64,000 bases of DNA, from assembly GCA_963811335.1 (NCBI GenBank), contig CAWERB010000026.1, positions 62,001-126,000 on the forward strand, written 5' to 3'. Of the stretch, positions 42,203 through 52,097 are shown piece by piece (within the stretch, counting starts at the first letter, position 1; each line of letters starts with the position of its first letter). The notes below the pieces were generated by a model. The model did no database searches, was not told the origin of the DNA, and worked only from the letters and a program-made list of their open reading frames with translations. Source of the stretch: Trebonia sp963811335. Lineage in GTDB: Bacteria; Actinomycetota; Actinomycetes; Streptosporangiales; Streptosporangiaceae. The translations under genes and the position numbers were made by a program.

Positions 42203-44812
42203 ATGTTCACGCTCCCTCGCCGCCGCAGAGCCGCGGCATCCGTCGTTTCGGCTCTTGCCCTGGTCATCGCGGCGGCCGGCCTGTCGGCTTCCGCGCAGGC
42301 GGCACCTAGCGCGGCCGGGGTCCGCGCCGACGTGTCCGGGCAGCCGTGGCGGAATCCCGGCCAGCCGGCGCAGGTGCGAGCCAGCGAACTGCTTGCCGCG
42401 CTCACCACCGACCAGAAGATCCAGCTGGCGCTGGGCAACTTCGCCGCGCTCGCGAGCTTCGGCGTCCCGCTCCTGAACGCCGACGACGGCCCGGACGGGC
42501 TGCGCAACCCGGGGACTACGGCCATGCCATCCGGACAGGCGCTGGCGGCGACGTTCGACCGTGCGCTGGCGTTCGCCTACGGGCAGGTGGTGGGGTCGGA
42601 GGCGCGCGGCGAGGGGTTCAACGAGTGGCTGGGCCCGGCGGTGGACATCGCCCGCACGCCGCTGGCGGGCCGCCAGCCGGAGGCTGAGGGCGAAGACCCG
42701 TTCCTGGCCGGGACCACCTCGGCCCAGGTGGTCCTCGGCGCCCAGGGGCAGCACGTCATCGCGACGCTAAAGCACTACACCGCCTACAACCAGGACTTCG
42801 GCCGGATCGGCTTCGAGAACGCCCCGAGCCAGTTCGCCCGCGGGCCATCCGTGAACGTGGCCGTCTCCGAGCGCGCGCTCCAGGAGATCTACGAGGCGCC
42901 ATTCCGCATGGCGGTGCAGCAGGGTCACCTGGACTCGGTGATGTGCTCCTACAACCAGGTCAACGGCCTGCCGAGCTGCCAGAACCCCACGACGCTCGGC
43001 GACCTCAGGCAGGGTGACGGGCTGGGCGGGTTCGTGGTGCCCGACTTCGGCTTCGCGGTGCGCGATCCCCTGGCCGCCGCGCTGGCCGGGGTGGACCTGC
43101 CCGCGCTGCCGGGCGGCGGGTCGGGCGGCCTGACCGCGGCGGACTTCACCTCGGGGCAGATCCCGGCATCCCGCCTTGACGACATCGACCAGCGGATCCT
43201 CTACGCGGTCTTCGACTCGGGCGTGTTCGACCACCCGCTCCCGGCGACGCCCTCGACCGAGGTCTCCACACAAGCCCACCAGCAGGTGGCGGCGCAGGTG
43301 GCAGAGGCAGGCATGGTGCTACTGAAGAACGCGTCGCAGGTGCTTCCGCTGTCGGGGAAGGTCCACTCGATCGCGGTGATCGGCCCGTCCGGTAGCGACG
43401 CGGTGTTCACGACCGGCGGGTCCGCGGGGGTTCCGCTGGCCGCCGGGCAGGCGGTCACGCCGCTGGCCGGTATCACCGCGCGCGCCGCGTCCGCCGGCGT
43501 CCAGGTCACCTCGGCGCAGGGGTCGGCGGGCGACGTGGCCGCGCCGACGCTGGTGCCTTCCTCGGCGCTGACCCCGGCCAGCGGCACCGGCCCGGGCCTG
43601 CTCGGCACCTACTGGAGCAACGGCGACTTCAGCGGAGCCCCGGTGCTGACCCGTGTCGATCCCGCCGTCGACCGGTCGGCTGCCCCGAGCCAGACCGGCG
43701 CCTTGTGGTCGGCCAGGTGGACCGGGACGCTCACCCCGGCCGAGACCGGGCTGTACCGCTTCTCGCTGGCCGAGTCGGGGATGGCGACGCTCAAGATCGC
43801 CGGCCAGACGTTCGGCCCGGCCTACCGCGAGGCCACGCAGTTCATCGTCGGCCCGCACTACGTCCTGCAGGGCACGGTACGGCTGACCGCCGGCCTGCCG
43901 GTGCCGGTCGAGATCGACTACTCGAGCATCAGCGGCCTGTTCAGCCAGGAAATCCACTTCGGCTGGCAGGTACCGTCCCAGTCGGGCATCCCGGCCGCGG
44001 TCGCCGCCGCCCGCCAGGCGGACGTCGCGATCGTGTTCGCCAACGACGCCCAGGGCGAGGGCATGGACCGCACCTCGCTGTCGCTGCCCGGCGACCAGGA
44101 CCAGCTGATCGGGGCGGTCGCGGCCGCCAACCGCCACACGATCGTGGTGCTGAACACAGGCGGCCCGGTGCTGATGCCGTGGCTGCACGCGGTGGACGGC
44201 GTGGTCGAGGCATGGTACCCAGGGCAGGCTTTCGGGACCGCGATCGCCGCCGTCCTGTTCGGCGACGCCGACCCGGCCGGGCGGCTGCCGGTCACCTTCC
44301 CGGCCAGCGACACCCAGGGACCCGCGCCGGCCACGCAGCCGCAGCATTACCCCGGCGTCAACGGCGTCGAGAGCTACGACGAGGGCCTGAACGTCGGCTA
44401 CCGCTGGTACGACGCCACCGGGCAGCAGCCGCTGTTCCCGTTCGGCTACGGCCTGTCTTACCAGCACTTCGCGGTCTCCGGGGTGCACGCGTCCTACGAC
44501 CCGCACGGCGGCGCCACCGTGGCCGCGACGGTCACCAACACCTCATCCGTGTCCGGCCCGGCCACGCTGGAGCTCTACCTGGCCTCGCCGCCGGCCGCGC
44601 AGGAACCGCCCAAGCAGCTCAAGGGCTACGGCAACGTGGACCTCGCGCCCGGGCAGAGCAGGCTCGTCCTGTTCCGCCTGAGCCCAGGCGACCTGGCCTA
44701 CTACAACGCGAACAGCAGCCGGTTCACCGTCGCCCCCGGCCGCTACACCGTGCTCGTCGGCACCTCCTCGACCGAACTCGGCCACCCCGCTAGCTTCCAG
44801 GTAGGCCCGTGA
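42203..44812 (+). CDS. secreted glycoside hydrolase family 3 protein with PA14 domain (beta-glucosidase-like)
   Basis: An 869-residue exported enzyme. Residues 1-34 are a signal peptide (basic RRRRAAA, hydrophobic ALALVIAAAGLSASA, cleavage near AQAAP). The GH3 N-terminal barrel covers about 55-330, with NADDGPDGLRNP, ATLKHYTAYNQ and the nucleophile aspartate in FVVPDFGF (about 281). The alpha/beta C-terminal domain (from VLLKNASQVLPLSG, about 370) is interrupted by a PA14 carbohydrate-binding domain (GLLGTYWSNGDFSG, about 465-590), and a fibronectin-III-like domain ends the protein. It would release sugars from oligosaccharides or glycosides outside the cell. Start ATG 42203 with GAGGAGGATCC. 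Confidence 0.92.
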   Translation: MFTLPRRRRAAASVVSALALVIAAAGLSASAQAAPSAAGVRADVSGQPWRNPGQPAQVRASELLAALTTDQKIQLALGNFAALASFGVPLLNADDGPDGLRNPGTTAMPSGQALAATFDRALAFAYGQVVGSEARGEGFNEWLGPAVDIARTPLAGRQPEAEGEDPFLAGTTSAQVVLGAQGQHVIATLKHYTAYNQDFGRIGFENAPSQFARGPSVNVAVSERALQEIYEAPFRMAVQQGHLDSVMCSYNQVNGLPSCQNPTTLGDLRQGDGLGGFVVPDFGFAVRDPLAAALAGVDLPALPGGGSGGLTAADFTSGQIPASRLDDIDQRILYAVFDSGVFDHPLPATPSTEVSTQAHQQVAAQVAEAGMVLLKNASQVLPLSGKVHSIAVIGPSGSDAVFTTGGSAGVPLAAGQAVTPLAGITARAASAGVQVTSAQGSAGDVAAPTLVPSSALTPASGTGPGLLGTYWSNGDFSGAPVLTRVDPAVDRSAAPSQTGALWSARWTGTLTPAETGLYRFSLAESGMATLKIAGQTFGPAYREATQFIVGPHYVLQGTVRLTAGLPVPVEIDYSSISGLFSQEIHFGWQVPSQSGIPAAVAAARQADVAIVFANDAQGEGMDRTSLSLPGDQDQLIGAVAAANRHTIVVLNTGGPVLMPWLHAVDGVVEAWYPGQAFGTAIAAVLFGDADPAGRLPVTFPASDTQGPAPATQPQHYPGVNGVESYDEGLNVGYRWYDATGQQPLFPFGYGLSYQHFAVSGVHASYDPHGGATVAATVTNTSSVSGPATLELYLASPPAAQEPPKQLKGYGNVDLAPGQSRLVLFRLSPGDLAYYNANSSRFTVAPGRYTVLVGTSSTELGHPASFQVGP

Positions 44813-44889
44813 CCCACCAGGAGGGCAGTGTTAGGTTAGGGCGGCGACAATAGCCGTAGCCGCCCAGCTACCTCGCCTTAGGGGCCGCC

Positions 44890-46083
44890 GTGACCACCGC
44901 CGCGCCAGCACCGTCCCAGGTCAGCGCGGAGGACTTCGCCGAGATCCTCCGCGTCACCCGCGAGTTCGTCCGCTCCAGGGTCATCCCCAGGGAGACCGAG
45001 ATCATGGAGGCCGACGAAGTCCCCGCGGACCTGCGGGCGGCCGCGGCGGAGCTCGGCCTGTTCGGCTACGCGATCCCGCAGGAGTGGGGCGGCCTCGGCC
45101 TCGACCTCACCCAGGACGTCGAGCTCGTCATGGAGCTCGGCTACACCTCGCTGGCGCTGCGGTCCATGTTCGGCACCAACAACGGCATCGCCGGGCAGGT
45201 GCTCGTGCACTACGGCACCGACGGGCAGAAGGCCGCCTGGCTGGAGCGGATCGCCTCCGGCGAGGTCGTCGCGTCGTTCGCGCTGACCGAGCCGGGCGCG
45301 GGTTCCAATCCGGCGGGGCTGCGCACCCGGGCCGTCCGCGACGGTGACGACTGGGTGATCAGCGGGTCCAAGCGGTTCATCACGAACGCGCCGGTCGCCG
45401 GGCTGTTCCTGGTCTTCGCGCGCACCCGCGAGGCCGCGCCCGGCGATCCGGGCATCGCCGTCTTCCTGGTGCCGGCAGGCGTCCCCGGGCTCGAGGTCGG
45501 CCCGCACGACCGCAAGATGGGCCAGGAAGGCTCGTGGACCGCGGACGTCACGCTGACCGCGGTGCGGGTGCCCGCGGAAGCGCTGGTCGGCGGCTCGGAG
45601 CAGACCGGCTACCAGGCCGCGATGATGTCGCTTGCCCGCGGCCGGGTGCAGATCGCCGCCGTCGCGGTCGGCGCCGCCCGCCGGGCCCTTGACGAGTCGG
45701 TAACCTACGCGGCCACCGCAACGCAGGGCGGTACACCCATCGGCGACTTCCAGCTCGTCCAGGCGCACCTGGCCGACATGCAGGCCGGCGTGCTGGCCGG
45801 CGAGGCGCTTGTGCGCGAGTGCGCCCGCAAGTACCACGCCGGCGAGGACCAACGGATCGCCCCCTCGGTCGCCAAGCTCTTCTGCACCGAGATGGCCGGG
45901 CAGGTCGCCGACAAGGCAGTCCAGGTGCACGGCGGCACCGGCTACATCCGCGAGGTCCCCGTCGAGCGGATCTACCGCGACGTCCGCCTGCTCCGCCTCT
46001 ACGAGGGCACGAGCGAAATCCAGCGCCTCATCATCGGCGGCGGCCTGGTCCGAAACGAGAAGCGCCGCCTCACCGGCAAGTAA
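44890..46083 (+). CDS. acyl-CoA dehydrogenase
   Basis: A 397-residue FAD enzyme of beta-oxidation type. Landmarks are ALTEPGAGSNPAGLRTRAV (the FAD/substrate signature 1, about residues 131-149), WVISGSKRFITNAPVAG, the helical bundle with YQAAMMSLARGRVQIAAVAVG, QVHGGTGYIREVPVERIYRD and the terminal LYEGTSEIQRLIIGG. The glutamate of YEGT is the catalytic base of the short/medium-chain group. Start GTG 44890. It has no acyl-CoA partner genes beside it, so the chain-length preference is unknown. Its 3' end overlaps the sortase remnant by 14 bases in opposite direction. Confidence 0.9.
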   Translation: MTTAAPAPSQVSAEDFAEILRVTREFVRSRVIPRETEIMEADEVPADLRAAAAELGLFGYAIPQEWGGLGLDLTQDVELVMELGYTSLALRSMFGTNNGIAGQVLVHYGTDGQKAAWLERIASGEVVASFALTEPGAGSNPAGLRTRAVRDGDDWVISGSKRFITNAPVAGLFLVFARTREAAPGDPGIAVFLVPAGVPGLEVGPHDRKMGQEGSWTADVTLTAVRVPAEALVGGSEQTGYQAAMMSLARGRVQIAAVAVGAARRALDESVTYAATATQGGTPIGDFQLVQAHLADMQAGVLAGEALVRECARKYHAGEDQRIAPSVAKLFCTEMAGQVADKAVQVHGGTGYIREVPVERIYRDVRLLRLYEGTSEIQRLIIGGGLVRNEKRRLTGK

Positions 46084-46739
46084 AGGCGGTGAGGCGGGCG
46101 TAGGCGACGATGTTGTCGAGGTAGCTGCCGGCTGCGCGTCGAACGCGCCGCCGCAGGTGATGAGGCGCAGTTCCGGTCCGGGCGTGCCGCCGTAGACGGT
46201 CATCGTCGGGAAGGCGCTCTTCTGGTACTCCGCGACCGGTAGACGGCGAATACCGCGACCCGGTGATCGGCGCGGGTGATGTCAACCGTGTCACCGGGAA
46301 CCAGATCGCCCAGCCGGTAGAAGACAGCGGGACCGGACGCGGCCGTGTACACGTGGCCGTAGAGCGCGGCGGGCCCGGCCTGGCCGGGGGCCGGGCCGTC
46401 ATCGAGCCAGCTCGTCAGCCGCGGCTGGACAGCGGCGGCACCTGCACCGTCCCGTCCGGGTTCTCGCCGAGCGGTATCACGCTCGCGCGCACGCAGATCG
46501 CCGGGATCGCCACCTGCACCGGTGCCGAGTACGACAGCACCCGCACCGGCGTGCCCGCGCTGACGGCGGCGCTGAGGAGCACCGGACCGTCCCCCGCGGC
46601 CCGGCAGCGGCCTGCGCCGCGGGGAAGGAGGCTGGCCCGCCGAGGCCGATGGCCGGAGGCGCCGGCGCGGCCCGGACCGGGCCAGCGCGAAGCCGGTCAT
46701 GGCGGCTCCGGCGAGCAGCAGGCCGGCGACGCCGTCCAC
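46070..46739 (-). pseudogene. class F sortase, multiply frameshifted
   Basis: Fragments in order on the minus strand: an N-terminal membrane helix (MDGVAGLLLAGAAMTGFALA), a hinge with PVQVAIPAICVRASVIPLG in another frame, then LTSWLDDGPAPGQAGPAALYGHVYTA (the catalytic histidine in GHV) with FYRLGDLVPGDTVDITRADH. A further frame gives TVYGGTPGPELRLITCGGAF with the active-site cysteine and arginine, and another gives GSYLDNIVAYARLTAF and a stop at 46070. All catalytic residues survive but at least three frame changes separate them. Class F sortases anchor surface proteins, and the neighbouring remnant at 46840-49690 is the likely substrate. Confidence 0.7.
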
Positions 46740-46839
46740 AGGACGATCCGCTTGTCCGGACGCGGGCCCCGTCGGCGGGGCCGCAGCGGCGCAAGGGGCA
46801 CAAAGAGCGAACGGGGCGGACGGGGCGAACGAGGCGGAA

Positions 46840-49690
46840 TCACCGGGTCACGCTCTCGGTGCCGACGGGGTTCGGGCGTAGCCGCAAGCTGCCGAGCCGA
46901 GTAGCGCGCTGGCGCATCAGCGCCAGCCGGTGGCCAGCGCCGGGAGCGACGGGCCGCGGCGGCGAGGCCGCTCCGGTCTGGGCCGGGCCAACCGGGATCG
47001 CCAGGGTGCGCCGGTTGAGCGCGGTGCAGGTGACGTGTCTGCTGCTCGATGTGCGGGGGAAGGCCGCTACATCGCTGTCGCAGGCGGCCAGCGTCCCGTA
47101 GTACCGGTACTGCGTGGTTACGCTCGCCGTGGCGGTGACGCCGTGCAGCGTCGCGGAGTCGCTCGGCGACACGCTAACCTGAATCTCCTCGCCGGCGGCC
47201 GACAGCTCGGTCGTGACCCGTGACGGCGCCGGGTTGACCACGAGGGGCTCGGTGGCGCAGTCGCTGGCCGCCGGGAGGTTGTTGGGGTCGCCGGAGTAGA
47301 ACGCGGCCCAGTAGAAGGTGCTGCCGTGGGGAACGTGTGCGCGGCCGAGGGGGGTGCGACGCCGCCGGTGACTGTCACGGTGGACACCAGGGTGCCGCCC
47401 GACGGCGGGGTGACGGGGAAGGCCGCTACATCGCTGTCGCAGGCGGCCAGCGTCCCGTAGTACAGGTACTGCGTGGTTCCGCCCGCCGTGCCGGTCACGC
47501 CGGCCAGCGTCGCGGAGTCGCTCGCCGACCCGCCAACCGTAATCTCCCCGCTAGCGGCCGACAACTGCGTCGTGACCCGTGATGGCGCCGGGGTGACCAC
47601 CAAGGGCTCGGTGACGCAATGGCTGGCGGCCGCCCGGTTGCTCGGATCGCCGGTGTAGAACGCGGCCCAGTAGAACGTGCCCGCGGCAGGGAACGTGACG
47701 GCTGCCGACGGCGGAACCACGCCGCCGGTCACCGTCACGGTGGATACCAGCGTGCCGCCGCTGGGCGGCGGGAACGCCAAGATTGCCGTCTCGCAGGCGG
47801 CTAGCGAGTCGTAGTACCGGTACTCCACGGTCCCGCCCGCCGTGCCGGTCACGCCGGCCAGCGTCGCGGAGTCGCTCGCCGACCCGCCGACGCCGATCTC
47901 CCGGCCGATGGCGGACAACTCGGTCGTGACCCGCGATGGCGCCGGGTTGACCACCAGCGGCTCGGTGGCGCAGTCGCTGGCCGCCGCCTGGTCGTCGGCA
48001 TCGCCGGAGTAGAAGGCGGCCCAGTAGAAGGTGCCCGCGACGGGGAAGGTAGCAGTGGCCGAGGGCGGCGCCACGCCGCCGGTGACTGTCGCGGTCGATG
48101 CCAGCGTGCCCGGGGTCGGCAGGCGGGAACGAGGACGTCGCGGTCTGGCAGGCGGACAGCGAGTCGTAGTACCGGTACTCCACGGTCCCGCCCGCCGTGC
48201 CGGTCACGTCAGCCAGCGTCGCGGAGTCGCTCGCCGACTCGCCAACCGCGATCTCCCCGCCGACGGTGGACAGTTGCGTAGTGACATGTGACGGTGCCGG
48301 GGTAACCACCAGCGGCTCTAGCGCGCAGTCGCTGGCCGCCGCCTGGTTGCTTGGGTCGCCGGAGTAGAACGCGGCCCAGTAGAAGGTGCCCGCGACGGGG
48401 AAGGTAGCAGTGGCCGAGGGCGGCACACGCCGCCGGTGACCGTCACGGTGCGACACCAGGGTGCCGCCCGGCGGCGGGGTGCCAGGGAAGGCCGCTACAT
48501 CGCTGTCGCAGGCGGCCAGCGACCCGTAGTACTGGTACTCCATGGTCCCGCCCGCCGTGCCGGTGACCCGGGCCAGCGTCGCGGAGTCGCTCGCCGACCC
48601 GCCAACGCCGATCACCCCTCCCGCGGCCGACAACTGGGTCGTGACCCGTGATCGCGCCGGATTGACCACTAGGGGCTCGGTGGCGCAGTCGCTGGCCGCC
48701 GCGAGGTTGCTCGGGTCGCCGGAGTAGAACGCGGCCCAGTGGAAGGTGCCCGCGGCACCGAACGTGTGCGCGGCCGAGGGGGGTGCCACGCCGCCGGTCA
48801 CCGGCACCGTCGACACCAGGGTGCCGCCCGACGGCGGGGTGCCAGGGAAGGCCGCCACATCGCTGTCGCAGGCGGCCAGCGACCGTAGAACCGGTACTGC
48901 AGCGACCCGCCCGCCGTGCCGGACACGCTATGCAGCGTCGCGGCATCACTCGCCGACCCGCCAACGGAATATCCCCGGCGACGACGACAACACCGAGGTG
49001 ACCCGCGATTGCGCCGGCGTGACCACCAGCGGCTCGGTGGCGCAGGCTTGCTGGCCGCCGGGAGGTTGCTGGGGTCGCCGGAGTAGAACGCGGCCCAGTG
49101 GAAGGTGCCCGCGGCACCGAACGTGTGCGCGGCCGAGGGGGGCGCCACGCCGCCGGTCACCGGCACCGTCGACACCAGGGTGCCGCCCGACGGCGGGGTG
49201 CCAGGGAAGGCCGCCACATCGCTGTCGCAGGCGGCCAGCGACCCGTAGAACCGGTACTGCAGCGACCCGCTCGCCGTGCCGGACACGCTGTGCAGCGTCG
49301 CCGAGTCGCTCGCCGACCCGCCGGCCGGAATCTCCCCGTCGGCAGCCGACAGCTGCGTCGTTACCCGCGATGGCGCCAGCTGCTCGTTGTAGATCTTGCA
49401 GGAGATGATGTTCGCCGGGCTCGCGGTGACGGTGAACCCCGGCCCGGTCGCTGCGTTGGTCACTGGCACCTGGCGCCCCGCGGCATCCGCGCAGACCGCG
49501 TTTTTGCCGCCACAGGGACGTGCCGGTAGCCGCTGTTAACATCCTCGGTGACCGTCACCGGCTCGCAAGCGGTGGTCGCGAAGCTGAGCGCGCCGGTGTC
49601 GTTCGTCACCGCCACCGATGGGGTGAAGGTAATCCGGTTAGCGCCGGGAGTTAGACCTATGCGGTGCCTAACTCTCGGCGCTAACGAAGG
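46840..49690 (-). pseudogene. Ig-like repeat surface protein remnant, multiply frameshifted and 5'-truncated
   Basis: The minus strand encodes a repetitive extracellular protein. It begins inside a domain (LTPGANRITFTPSVAVTNDTG, VTVTEDVNSGY) with no start codon or signal peptide, next to the QueA gene. It then has TVTASPANIISCKIYNEQ and six full plus one partial copies of a roughly 119-residue module. Each module has PSRVTTQLSA, GGSASDSATL, YRYYGSLAACDSDVAAFP, GGTLVSTVTVTGG and GTFYWAAFYSGDPSN...CATEPLVV, in changing frames. At least six indels break it. The C-terminal part keeps LAIPVGPAQTGAA, which loosely resembles a sortase signal. It was probably a wall-anchored adhesin or stalk. Confidence 0.7.
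47030..49385 (-). repeat. tandem array of ~357-bp Ig-module repeats
   Basis: The anchor GCGGCCCAGT recurs at about 47303, 47662, 48016, 48371, 48731 and 49090, giving spacings of 359, 354, 355, 360 and 359 bases. The units are highly similar at the DNA level, with near-identical blocks such as the CTGTCGCAGGCGGCCAGCG segment. Spacings that are not multiples of three show where indels have entered. Recent amplification followed by decay is the simplest history. Confidence 0.85.
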
Positions 49691-49749
49691 CTGGGAATGG
49701 AGGGGCGCTGGCGGGACGGGCGGAGCGCGCTCCCGTTCTGGATGATGAC

Positions 49750-50760
49750 TTACGGCAGCAGCAGGCAGCTGTCGCCGAACTCGTGCCAGCGGTAACCCGA
49801 GCGCACCGCCTCGGCGTACGCGCGCTCGACCAGGCCGGCGCCCGCCACCGCGGTGAGCAGCGCCAGGTGCGACGCGCCGGGCGCGTGCCAGCCGGTCACC
49901 AGGCCGGTCACCGCCCGGGCCGGCCGGGCCGGGCCGAGGACGAGGTCCGTCCAGCCATGGCTGGCGCGCACCGAGCCGTCCGGCGCGGCCGCCGACTCGA
50001 GCGCGCGCGTCACCGTGGTGCCGACCGCGATCACCCGCCCGCCCGCCTCGCGGGTGACGTTGACCAGCCGGGCGGTCGCCTCCGGCACACGGAACCGTTC
50101 CGGCTGCGGCGGCTCGCCCGGTTCCTGCGAAGACACGCCGGTGTGCAGCACGATGGGGGCCAGCACCACGCCGCGGGTAACCAGGTCGGTGACCACCTGC
50201 GTGGTGAACGGCCGCCCGGCGCTCGGCATCTCCGCGCTGCCCGGCTCGCGGGCGAAGACGGTCTGGTACTCGGATAGCGGCCACGGGCGCGGTACGTACG
50301 CGTACCGGATGGGCCGCCCGTGCCGGGTGAGGAACAAAGAGACGCCGCCGTCGATCAGCGGCCGGGCCCGCCATAGCCGGGCCTGCCCGGCTGGGTGCGG
50401 CCGGCCTATGGTCAGGGCGGCGCCGCCGTCCAGGGTGATCACCTCGCCGGGCCGCAGGTCGGTGACCGGCCCGGTGGACGCCCCGGCCGGCCGGACCTCG
50501 ACCACCCAGTCGCCGTCGTCGAGCTGCGCGGAGAAGTGCACTTCCACGGGAATGCCCGCCCGGTTGCCGTCCACCGCCGCGGGATGAGTGCCGGAGGTGT
50601 TGACCACCACCAGGTCACCGGGGGAGAGGAACTCCCCGAGCCGGGTGAACCGCGCGTGGGCCAGGCCGGCTTGGCTCGCGACGAGCAGCCGCACGCCGTC
50701 GCGGGCCGGCGGTGGCTCGGCGGCCTGCAGGCTGTCAGGCAGGGCGAAGTCGAGCGCCAT
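49750..50760 (-). CDS. queA: S-adenosylmethionine:tRNA ribosyltransferase-isomerase-like protein
   Basis: A 336-residue QueA-family protein, which in queuosine synthesis transfers and isomerises the ribosyl part of SAM onto preQ1-modified tRNA. Family features: LGEFLSPGDLVVVNTSGTHPAAV (about residues 41-63), RPIRYAYVPRPWPLSEYQTVFA, GSAEMPSAGRPFT with the nucleotide-binding loop, HTGVSSQ (about 206) and TGLVTGWHAPGASHLALLTAVAG. Most actinomycetes lack queuosine, and no queF, queC, queE or tgt is nearby, so this may act on another substrate. It overlaps the preceding SDR gene by the TGATG arrangement, so the two are coupled. Confidence 0.85.
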   Translation of the reverse strand: MALDFALPDSLQAAEPPPARDGVRLLVASQAGLAHARFTRLGEFLSPGDLVVVNTSGTHPAAVDGNRAGIPVEVHFSAQLDDGDWVVEVRPAGASTGPVTDLRPGEVITLDGGAALTIGRPHPAGQARLWRARPLIDGGVSLFLTRHGRPIRYAYVPRPWPLSEYQTVFAREPGSAEMPSAGRPFTTQVVTDLVTRGVVLAPIVLHTGVSSQEPGEPPQPERFRVPEATARLVNVTREAGGRVIAVGTTVTRALESAAAPDGSVRASHGWTDLVLGPARPARAVTGLVTGWHAPGASHLALLTAVAGAGLVERAYAEAVRSGYRWHEFGDSCLLLP

Positions 50761-51534
50761 CAGGCTGTGGTTTCCGTGAGAGGGGCCTCCGTGACGGGGG
50801 CCTCTGCGAGGTCAGCGGCGCGGACCCGGCCGCTCGGCGGGCGCGTCTTGACCAGCCGGAGCAGCGCGGGCACCACCGCCTCGGCTCGGGCCGGTCGGAG
50901 ATGTCCTCACCGGGGAACGCGGCCTGGTGCATCTCGGTGCGCATGTCACCGGGGTCGACCGCGTACGCGGCCAGCTCCGGCTCCTCGGCGGCGAGCACCG
51001 CGGTCAGCTGGTCGAGCGCGGCCTTGGACGATCCGTACGCGCCCCAGCCGGCGTACGCCTCCACCGCCGCGTCGGAGCTGATGTTCAGGACGGTGCCCCC
51101 GGACGCGCGCAGCAGGGGGAGGAACAGCTGCGTCAGCGCCAGCGGCGCGAGCACGTTGACCTCGTACACCCGCCGGGCCGCGGCGAGCGGCACATCCGCT
51201 AGCCGGGGCAGCGGGGACGGGCCGAGGTCGCTCGCGTTGTTGACGAGCAGGTCGAGGCGGTGTCCGCCGGTCCGGGCGAGATCGCGGACGGCGGCGGCGA
51301 GGGCATCCCGGTGAGCGGGGTCGGTGACGTCGCCTGGCACGACGACGGCGCCGGGGAGAGCGGCGGCGAGGTGGCCGGCCCGTCGCGCGTCGGCCACGAC
51401 GGACCAGCCGCCGTAAAGCAGGGCGCGCGCCAGCGCCAGGCCGAGCCCGCGCCCGGCCCCGGTGACAAGGGCGGTCGGCTGTGCTGAACCGGCTGACTGG
51501 AATGAGCCCGGCTGGTTGCGTTGTGCTGGTCATG
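50760..51534 (-). pseudogene. short-chain dehydrogenase/reductase, frameshifted at both ends
   Basis: The central frame encodes a Rossmann SDR: QPTALVTGAGRGLGLALARAL (cofactor loop), LLVNNASDLGPS, YEVNVLAPLALTQLF, NISSD and the catalytic YGSSK motif in GAYGSSKAALDQLT. That frame has no usable start codon. The probable start ATG 51534 lies in another frame, and a shift near 51485 is needed. After EDISDRPEP (about 50895) a second shift yields VVPALLRLVKTRPPSGRVRAA and a stop at 50760 that overlaps the QueA start. Both ends sit in GC-rich runs. It is divergent from soxR and shares its operator, as SoxR-regulated reductases do. Confidence 0.7.
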
Positions 51535-51550
51535 CCGCCTATTGTTGTAG

Positions 51551-51566
51551 TTAAAGTCAACTTTAA
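51551..51566. promoter_or_regulatory. SoxR-type operator between the SDR gene and soxR
   Basis: TTAAAGT-CA-ACTTTAA (51551-51566) is a perfect 7-base inverted repeat in an AT-rich patch, 12 bases before the soxR start and 16 bases from the divergent SDR start. MerR-family regulators bind palindromes like this within the long spacer of the promoters they activate. Confidence 0.65.
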
Positions 51567-51578
51567 GTCAAGGCGACC

Positions 51579-52028
51579 ATGCAGACCACTGACTTGCTGA
51601 CCGTCAGCGACGTAGCCGCCCGCAGCGGCTTCGCCCCGTCCGCGCTGCGCTTCTACGAGCGCGAGGGACTCATCCACGCGACCCGGACGTCGGGAAACCA
51701 GCGTCGCTACGAACGCGGCGTGCTGCGCCGTCTGGCGTTCATCCGGGCGGCGCGCAACGTCGGGCTGACCCTGGAGGAGGTCGCCGCGGCGCTCGCCACG
51801 CTGCCCGACTCGCGCACGCCGACCAGGGCCGACTGGACCCGGCTGTCCCGCTCCTGGCGGACCCGGCTGGACGCGCAGATCGCCGCGCTGGAGAAGCTGC
51901 GCGACGGCCTTGACTCCTGCATTGGCTGCGGCTGCTTGTCACTCAAGCGGTGCGCGATGTCCAACCCGGGTGACATCGCCCGCACGGACGGCCCCGGCGC
52001 CAGGTACCTGCCCGCCCCGCTCCGGTGA
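51579..52028 (+). CDS. soxR: redox-sensitive MerR-family activator SoxR
   Basis: A 149-residue MerR protein. The winged HTH is at the N-terminus (LTVSDVAARSGFAPSALRFYEREGLI, about residues 7-32), followed by a dimerisation helix (WRTRLDAQIAALEKLRDGLD) and the diagnostic 2Fe-2S cluster motif CIGCGCLSLKRC (about 114-125; C-x2-C-x-C-x5-C). Oxidation of the cluster by redox-cycling compounds switches on target promoters. In actinomycetes SoxR responds to endogenous antibiotics and controls reductases or monooxygenases, which fits the divergent SDR gene. Confidence 0.95.
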   Translation: MQTTDLLTVSDVAARSGFAPSALRFYEREGLIHATRTSGNQRRYERGVLRRLAFIRAARNVGLTLEEVAAALATLPDSRTPTRADWTRLSRSWRTRLDAQIAALEKLRDGLDSCIGCGCLSLKRCAMSNPGDIARTDGPGARYLPAPLR

Positions 52029-52097
52029 CTCGGCCCGGCTGTAACCTGCTGGCAAGTTGGCCTTTTTACTAGGTCGAAAGATTCACTATGTCAGGCT

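Noticed and set aside
46930..48651. plus-strand frames with repeated GEGRYIAVAGGQR-like patterns
   Set aside because: Reverse-strand shadow of the Ig-module repeats; the periodicity comes from the DNA repeat.
46840..49690. CRISPR array
   Set aside because: Units are about 357 bases, clearly protein-coding modules rather than short repeats with unique spacers.
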